This document shows positions 61,101-64,000 of a DNA stretch of 64,000 bases, piece after piece; the first letter of the stretch is position 1; each line of letters starts with the position of its first letter. Made by a program: the position numbers and the translations under genes. The stretch covers positions 46,745,915 to 46,809,914 of the forward strand of contig CM060175.1 of the NCBI GenBank assembly GCA_030549775.1. Reading direction: 5' to 3'. This DNA comes from Tamarix chinensis. Lineage: Eukaryota > Streptophyta > Magnoliopsida > Caryophyllales > Tamaricaceae. The notes under the pieces are model-generated. The model was not told the origin of the DNA and did no database searches. It saw only the letters and a program-made list of their open reading frames with translations.

Positions 61101-62924
61101 CAAGTTGTATAGAGGCAACATTGGTTGTATAGAGAGCTGGTTTTAATTGGGTGCATATTGTATTTATGAATTCATGAAATATATTATGACCCTTCTCCAG
61201 GAAAACAAAAGAGAAGATCGAAAAAGTATCTAGGAAAATTTATGTGCTAGCAGTATATGACTTATTAATATCTGCTCCCCAATCTACTAACATAGAAGGC
61301 ACTACTTACTTTTTGTGGAAAAGAATAATTAAACGCATAAAAGCACCATTAGAAATGCAAGGTCTGAAACAGTACCAAATGAAAAGGCAAAGATGAATCA
61401 CGAAAGAAAGTGAGCAATTCAGTGGAAAAGTCAAGTTGATATATTGGTTTCTTAGAAATTAGGCGTCCTCGAATGTTTGGTGAAATCAAAGTGTCATATA
61501 ATTGGTTGGATAGAATTTCAACTTGAGGAGAAACTGACAAAGAGGAGGGAGGGAGTGTGGATTGTGGTAACTGGTAAGTAAGGATAAAGAACGTGGGCAC
61601 ATAAAATAATCCAAATAAATGATCGAGGAATAATATGATCAAGAGATTTAAGTCTACAAGGTATATGTTACAGAGTTAGGAAGCAGTAGTAAAAAGAAAA
61701 ATAAAATAAAAATAAAAAAGAAGCTACTGGGACACTAAAACAATTTTGATTTGAACTATGTACAAGTCTTAAGTAGCTAGATAACTTTCGTCAGATAAAT
61801 AAATAATAAAAAAATGAGTTAACATGTTGGAATCGAGTTGACCGGCTACTGGCCCAATTTTTAACCTTTTCTTAGTGTTAACACGTATTATTCAAGCTTA
61901 GCCCTCCAACGCCTTGCATACCTAACCCAATCAATATTTATCATGTTCTTATCATATAATTTGACATGTCGGATTCTCCCACCCATGAACGAAGGAGCAC
62001 ATTAATAAAAAGTAAAGTTCTTCTCTTCTGCAATCCCAAACATGATTCATTGTATGAAGAAAAAAAGGAAAAAAGAAAGAAACACGCGCGCGCGCAGTCT
62101 CAGCTTATGTAACCAAATTAAACTTATCCCCACTATGCAAGGGCGGATCAGCTTTATGAGCCCGTAGTATATCAGCTATTGTGTTGACACATATTTGAGA
62201 AGATGAAATTCCAAGTCCAACCATAAACCGGTAGTCAGTTCTTCACCATCCTCCCTTCTATAAAGTTGTACCAATCCCTAGTCGATCACTTATCACAATA
62301 AATAGACATCACATTATCAAGATGATTTCCATCACATTCTATAATCACTAAGAAACTCTTCTACAATCTAAATCATGCAAGAATGAGTTGCTGCCTGAAA
62401 AAAGGCTCGAGAATTGCTGGGAATATTTCATAAAAAAATAGTGCAATTTGATGTCAGAACTAATGGAGTTGCAGAGAAAGGTGTATCATATTCATTGATT
62501 ATGCGTAAATATATACATGCAGTTTTCACCTGAAAAACCCTAACTAACTAGATTAAATCATAAGTTAACACAGCCTGGAGATTAGGAGAGTAACAGCCGC
62601 TTCCTAGATATCTGCTAATGATACCAGGATGTTGACGTGGAGGAGGTTAATCCTTATCAAGAACTATCTAAACCGGTGAATTACGGTGAGAGAAGAAAAT
62701 TACCAGCGAAGTCAGTGACCTTATCAAACTTGAAACCTGCCGTGATTAGGAAAAATAGAAGTTGATACACCACCTGCAAACAAAACAAAAGCAATTAATC
62801 CACATAGCAAAGAGCACACCATGACTTTTTTACAGAGAATGGGAGAAAATTTGAGGATAGTACAGGGAATTACAGTGACTATAGCTGTGAGTGCAAAAAA
62901 ATGGGAGTCTAGGACAGTTCCCAT
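34037..62924 (-). CDS. DUF1295 / steroid 5-alpha-reductase-like membrane protein, nine exons
   Basis: Exons (minus strand, coding parts): 62,874-62,924; 62,704-62,773; 51,904-51,971; 37,284-37,345; 35,325-35,406; 34,957-35,190; 34,380-34,508; 34,243-34,304; 34,037-34,157. They join in frame to 879 nt (292 residues plus TGA), and every intron is GT...AG. The product starts [17 protein letters not shown]. Hydrophobic segments lie near residues 11-31, 43-58, 64-83, 102-127, 138-154, 190-205 and 210-230. [12 protein letters not shown] is at 85-96, ADQQK at 155-159 and [11 protein letters not shown] at 179-189; the RHPNY box is a hallmark of the family. The family shares its C-terminal fold with sterol reductases and isoprenylcysteine methyltransferases, so a membrane NAD(P)H-linked reductase is possible, but substrate and location are unproven. 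The length looks complete. Introns 2 (10.7 kb) and 3 (14.6 kb) are swollen by transposons. The gene appears functional. Confidence 0.93.
34243..34304 (-). CDS. Exon 8 of the DUF1295 gene
   Basis: Codons 233-252 ([20 protein letters not shown]) and two bases of Ser253. The acceptor is GACTGCAG and the donor GTAATG. Confidence 0.92.
34380..34508 (-). CDS. Exon 7 of the DUF1295 gene
   Basis: Codons 190-232 ([15 protein letters not shown]... to ...FVSGIPLLE), the last two membrane segments. The acceptor is TGTGCAG and the donor GTCAGA. The following intron is only 75 bp. Confidence 0.93.
34957..35190 (-). CDS. Exon 6 of the DUF1295 gene
   Basis: Codons 112-189, the largest exon. It holds [29 protein letters not shown] and [11 protein letters not shown]. 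The reading frame stays open into both flanking introns, but the acceptor GGTGGCAG and donor GTTAGT set the true borders. Confidence 0.94.
35325..35406 (-). CDS. Exon 5 of the DUF1295 gene
   Basis: Completes Arg84, then codons 85-111 with the conserved [12 protein letters not shown]. The donor is GTGCAT. Intron 5 after it is 134 bp. Confidence 0.92.
35407..37283 (-). other. Intron 4 of the DUF1295 gene
   Basis: 1.9 kb with no gene. It holds a poly-T run at 35,681-35,695 next to a possible SINE-like stretch (35,690-35,890) and a poly-C/poly-A pair at 36,022-36,049. Confidence 0.8.
37284..37345 (-). CDS. Exon 4 of the DUF1295 gene
   Basis: Codons 64-83 ([20 protein letters not shown]) plus two bases of Arg84. 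The acceptor is CTGCAG and the donor GTAAGA. Confidence 0.9.
39499..39528 (+). repeat. Short interstitial telomere-type run
   Basis: Four to five CCCTAAA/CCCTAA units. Plant telomeres use this heptamer, but the run is too short to imply a telomere; similar words are common in plant promoters. Confidence 0.6.
40288..40295. repeat. Left 8-bp target-site duplication of MITE 2
   Basis: CTTGGGAG here is repeated exactly at 40,624-40,631. Confidence 0.85.
40296..40623. mobile_element. Non-autonomous hAT-type MITE 2 (328 bp)
   Basis: It starts CATACAATAAAACC. The inverse complement of its end is CATACAATCAAATA, giving inverted repeats with one mismatch over 12 bp. It is flanked by the perfect 8-bp duplication CTTGGGAG. 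Inside are CG-rich runs of GCGGT/CGCGG and many TATCGGC words. Two overlapping reading frames across it are by-products of these repeats. It splits the NHL-like pseudogene. Confidence 0.85.
41205..41325 (+). pseudogene. Transaldolase C-terminal fragment
   Basis: The translation reads [20 protein letters not shown], a stop, then [13 protein letters not shown]. The words IDWSYVGS and [13 protein letters not shown] correspond to the conserved C-terminal end of plastid-type transaldolases (sugar-phosphate C3 transfer in the pentose phosphate pathway). Only about 35 codons remain, with one in-frame stop. Confidence 0.6.
41768..42085 (+). pseudogene. Older Ty1/copia gag remnant, left half
   Basis: Translation gives [20 protein letters not shown], then [20 protein letters not shown] and ends IDSQLTG. 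This is the Gag (UBN2-type) domain of Tork/Tnt1-like copia elements. It carries several stops and is interrupted at 42,086 by a complete younger copia element; the rest resumes after 47,206. Confidence 0.7.
42081..42085. repeat. Target-site duplication TTATT (left)
   Basis: It matches 47,202-47,206 exactly, flanking the copia element. Confidence 0.85.
42086..42353 (+). mobile_element. 5' LTR of the copia element
   Basis: Starts TTTCGAAAAGG (the expected TG has become TT) and ends CATAACTTACA. It contains a TATATAAACATG stretch at about 42,280, a likely TATA box. Confidence 0.9.
42354..42366 (+). promoter_or_regulatory. Primer-binding site of the copia element
   Basis: TGGTATCAGAGCC directly follows the LTR and matches initiator-Met tRNA. 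Confidence 0.92.
42396..43314 (+). pseudogene. Copia gag, broken by stops
   Basis: The ATG at 42,396 opens [12 protein letters not shown] 193-codon open stretch carries the Gag UBN2 domain ([50 protein letters not shown]). A stop at 42,975-42,977 interrupts it; the frame continues through [20 protein letters not shown] and, after another stop near 43,168, a zinc knuckle [14 protein letters not shown] (CX2CX4HX4C). Confidence 0.85.
43315..46924 (+). pseudogene. Copia pol, broken by stops and frameshifts
   Basis: A frameshift near 43,320 separates it from gag. Protease: [11 protein letters not shown] (43,471). Pre-integrase and integrase: [14 protein letters not shown] zinc-finger end, [18 protein letters not shown] (about 44,246) and NGVAESKNR (about 44,347). 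Reverse transcriptase: [13 protein letters not shown] (45,715) and the catalytic box YVND at 45,971-45,982, where the family has YVDD. RNase H: TDTDWAGS (about 46,462), [31 protein letters not shown]. Stops at about 43,678, 43,888, 44,152, 44,879 and 45,527 and frameshifts near 44,150 and 44,515 break it. The last 462-codon stretch (45,539-46,927) is fully open. Confidence 0.9.
46926..46934 (+). promoter_or_regulatory. Polypurine tract of the copia element
   Basis: GAGGGGGAG immediately before the 3' LTR. Confidence 0.88.
46935..47201 (+). mobile_element. 3' LTR of the copia element
   Basis: Starts TGTCGAAAAGG and ends CATAACTTACA, followed by the duplicated TTATT. Confidence 0.92.
47207..47520 (+). 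pseudogene. Older Ty1/copia gag remnant, right half
   Basis: It continues the gag broken at 42,085. A basic stretch SKSRSRQNN is followed by [15 protein letters not shown], a zinc-knuckle remnant with the first cysteine pair reduced, then [20 protein letters not shown] typical of copia Gag tails. Frameshifts are present. Similarity fades near 47,520. Confidence 0.65.
47521..48190. other. Unassigned intronic sequence
   Basis: Between the copia remnant and the chromovirus remnant I find no coding similarity or terminal repeats. A poly-T run and a 'gtgttgggctcacacttg' stretch occur near 48,160-48,230. Confidence 0.4.
48191..48845 (-). mobile_element. Possible 3' LTR remnant of the antisense chromovirus
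   Basis: On the minus strand, purine run AAGGGGAGGG (48,859-48,850) is followed, after TAT, by TGATAGGC (from 48,845), the layout of a polypurine tract and LTR start. A TATATATATA run lies at about 48,672-48,682. The far end is not defined; 48,191 is a guess. Confidence 0.35.
48890..50228 (-). pseudogene. Ty3/gypsy chromovirus remnant: integrase and chromodomain
   Basis: Read leftward: pre-integrase [19 protein letters not shown] (about 50,185), zinc-finger end with AICQQHK-like remnant (about 50,000), integrase core [15 protein letters not shown] (about 49,880) and MSDRDKVF (about 49,715), [16 protein letters not shown] (about 49,610), an open stretch 49,410-49,006 with [19 protein letters not shown] and [14 protein letters not shown], then a chromodomain [14 protein letters not shown] (about 48,990). 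Several stops occur upstream of 49,410. The element is truncated before integrase, next to an AAAT run at 50,231-50,250. It belongs to a different chromovirus clade from the giant element. Confidence 0.8.
50229..51903. other. Unassigned intron 3 sequence, possible solo LTR
   Basis: No coding similarity is seen. From about 50,938 the sequence TGTTATAGTTTG... with a TATATATAC at 51,109 and 'actcttgttctctttgtgag' at 51,170 looks like a copia-type LTR, but I could not define its end or a target duplication. Confidence 0.3.
51904..51971 (-). CDS. Exon 3 of the DUF1295 gene
   Basis: Completes Gly41, then codons 42-63 ([12 protein letters not shown]...WHFRQ). The acceptor is TTCAG and the donor GTTAGC. 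It is an isolated 68-bp exon between two introns of more than 10 kb, recognised by reading-frame fit and family resemblance. Confidence 0.88.
52373..52377. repeat. Target-site duplication AAAAG (left)
   Basis: Repeated exactly at 59,316-59,320. Confidence 0.85.
55493..58998 (+). mobile_element. Inner solo LTR in intron 2 (3,506 bp)
   Basis: Begins AGTAATACCCCATCC and ends GGCGGTGTTAGA, i.e. the TG...CA ends each mutated by one base. Flanks are GCTAT (55,488-55,492) and ACTAT (58,999-59,003), a 5-bp duplication with one mismatch. It has a pyrimidine tract at 55,900-56,350, TATAAAAAG at about 56,440 and 'gtatccc' blocks at 57,890-58,170. Its second half matches 4,400-6,797. The closest relative in the window is the LTR it landed in. 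Confidence 0.75.
56440..56448 (+). promoter_or_regulatory. TATA box of the inner solo LTR
   Basis: TATAAAAAG just after the pyrimidine-rich tract, the usual promoter place in these LTRs. In intron 2 it would drive transcription antisense to the host gene. Confidence 0.45.
59470..61030 (+). pseudogene. LINE (L1-type) reverse transcriptase remnant
   Basis: Frames joined by eye: [10 protein letters not shown]...[49 protein letters not shown] (about 59,840), [20 protein letters not shown] (about 59,960), then a zinc-binding tail [20 protein letters not shown] (60,791). These are the RT and RVT-zinc domains of plant L1 elements. The usual FADD catalytic box has become IGDM. Stops and frameshifts are frequent. 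The endonuclease is missing (5' truncated) and no poly-A tail was found. Confidence 0.8.
61031..62703. other. AT-rich intron 2 sequence without recognised features
   Basis: Nothing coding or clearly repetitive, apart from an A-rich run at 61,690-61,722 and a CGCGCG run at 62,084. Confidence 0.5.
62704..62773 (-). CDS. Exon 2 of the DUF1295 gene
   Basis: Codons 18-40 and one base of codon 41 ([20 protein letters not shown]..., the first membrane segment and a polar loop). The acceptor is TTTGCAG and the donor GTAATT. Confidence 0.9.
62874..62924 (-). CDS. Exon 1 (coding part) of the DUF1295 gene
   Basis: Codons 1-17. The ATG at 62,924 opens MGTVLDSH, the usual start of plant members of this family. 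The donor is GTAATT. The following intron is 100 bp. Confidence 0.9.
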
Positions 62925-64000
62925 GATCTTCGGAAGGACGGTTGAATAGAAGCCCTGTTCCTCCCCGGTATCATTAAATTCTGATAGCCGGAAACTCTTT
63001 CCTTTGCCTCTTAATTTAAAAAATGGGTTTAGTGTGTGGACAGCAATGGAACAGCGTTATGAAGCCCGAGGTCCACTGATCCAAGAAACTTTCTCCCGCC
63101 GCTTGCCCTTCACAAACCGAGAAGGTTATTTATATGAGATTGTCTGTAGTACCGAGTCAGATATTGTTTATTCAAAAGTTTATATATCTAAAAATAAAGA
63201 ATATAAATTTTAAATCAGATGTTGAATATATAAAAATATTATTTGAATAAAATTTATATTAATTAAAAATTATATATTTATTAATATTTATATCTATATT
63301 CATATAAATATCTTATTTAATCTTAAAAGAGTATTAAAATATTACTCTTAATGGCTAACTTATAAAAATAAATAAATTTTAACATCATAAAATTATAACA
63401 TTATGATATATTATTGAATTAATGAATAAAATATTAGATATATTTTTTTATCAGATAATTCAGTCAAAAATTAAATATCATAAAGTTTAAATATTTTTTT
63501 GAAAAAAAAAATTAGATCAGACATTTTAAATGTCGGATCGAATTTTTTGGATACTAAATCGAATTTTAGGATTTTAAATTTTTTATGTAACCTTATATTT
63601 ATCTTATCTAACATTTGTTGATCTGATTTGGTATCTAATTTTAAAAAGTAAATAATCGATCTAGTAAATGAAAAGTTAAACGGATCGAATATCCAATATA
63701 ATATATAAAAATAATATTCAATTTGTAGACATATGTATGTTTAAATTAAGATTATAAAAATTAACCTTTTATGATCATGTAAAATAATAAAATATTATTT
63801 ATAGTTTTAAAATCATATATAATTATCCTAGCTACTATTTAGTCCCTTGAGGGTCATTATAATATAAAATTCAATTTAGTCATTAGTTTCGATAATTCAT
63901 TCATTTTTTTATTCAAATCTGGACAATATATTTTAACACTATTTTGGATTACCATAAAACACTCATATGAATGTGGACATAAATATCATCCAACATTTAA
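62925..64000. other. 5' leader and upstream region of the DUF1295 gene
   Basis: The first 170-200 bp should be untranslated leader, followed by the TATA box at 63,134. From about 63,140 to the edge the DNA is extremely AT-rich. Words such as CGGATCGAAT and GATCTGATTTGG near 63,530-63,690 recall MITE 1 (4,654-5,290), so an old MITE may lie here, but I found no clear termini. Confidence 0.4.
63127..63134 (-). promoter_or_regulatory. TATA box of the DUF1295 gene
   Basis: On the minus strand the sequence is TATAAATA, 203 bp upstream of the ATG. Transcription would then start near 63,095-63,105, giving a 5' untranslated region of roughly 175 nt. Beyond it (63,135-64,000) the DNA is strongly AT-rich. 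Confidence 0.55.

Larger units (their letters stand above)
51972..62703 (-). other. Intron 2 of the DUF1295 gene (10,732 bp), transposon-filled
   Basis: It is bounded by the GTAATT donor of exon 2 and the TTCAG acceptor of exon 3. It contains a (GA)n run at 52,237-52,260, two nested solo LTRs and a LINE remnant. The rest, 61,031-62,703, is AT-rich with a (CG)n run at 62,084-62,096 and no recognised gene. Confidence 0.85.

Overview
The window is plant nuclear DNA, most likely from a flowering plant with a repeat-rich genome. The evidence is one spliced nuclear gene with GT-AG introns, plant-type Ty3/gypsy (Tekay/Del-like chromovirus, Athila/Tat-like) and Ty1/copia elements, hAT-type MITEs and a LINE. 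I cannot name the species. The only host gene that looks functional is a nine-exon minus-strand gene whose exons I joined by eye. Its coding sequence is 879 nt (292 codons plus stop). It encodes a multi-pass membrane protein of the DUF1295 / steroid 5-alpha-reductase-like family.

Left part (1-32,218): a transposon graveyard. Positions 1-6,797 hold truncated LTR pieces in tandem and a 637-bp hAT-type MITE. From 7,544 to about 32,218 lies one very old Ty3/gypsy chromovirus with LTRs of roughly 4.2 kb. It has been invaded three times: by a 1.56-kb Athila/Tat-like solo LTR in its 5' LTR (TSD GTAGC), by a 5.0-kb LTR in opposite orientation in gag, and by a 4.9-kb solo LTR in its 3' LTR (TSD ACCTA). 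Its gag-pol is recognisable but full of stops.

Right part (34,037-62,924): the gene, read leftward, spans about 29 kb for under 0.9 kb of coding sequence because of two huge introns. Intron 3 (14.6 kb) carries an NDR1/HIN1-like pseudogene split by a 328-bp hAT-type MITE, a transaldolase fragment, a complete but dead Ty1/copia element (TSD TTATT) inserted into the gag of an older copia, and an antisense chromovirus remnant. Intron 2 (10.7 kb) carries a solo LTR nested inside another solo LTR (outer TSD AAAAG) and a degenerate LINE. The exons keep frame and canonical splice sites throughout, so the gene has tolerated these insertions. A TATA box lies about 200 bp upstream of the start codon.

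The most interesting non-coding signal is inside the giant gypsy LTRs. A compact set of hairpins, with compensatory base changes between copies, and a two-times-three array of a short motif recur in several diverged LTR families, in the sense orientation of the LTR each time.
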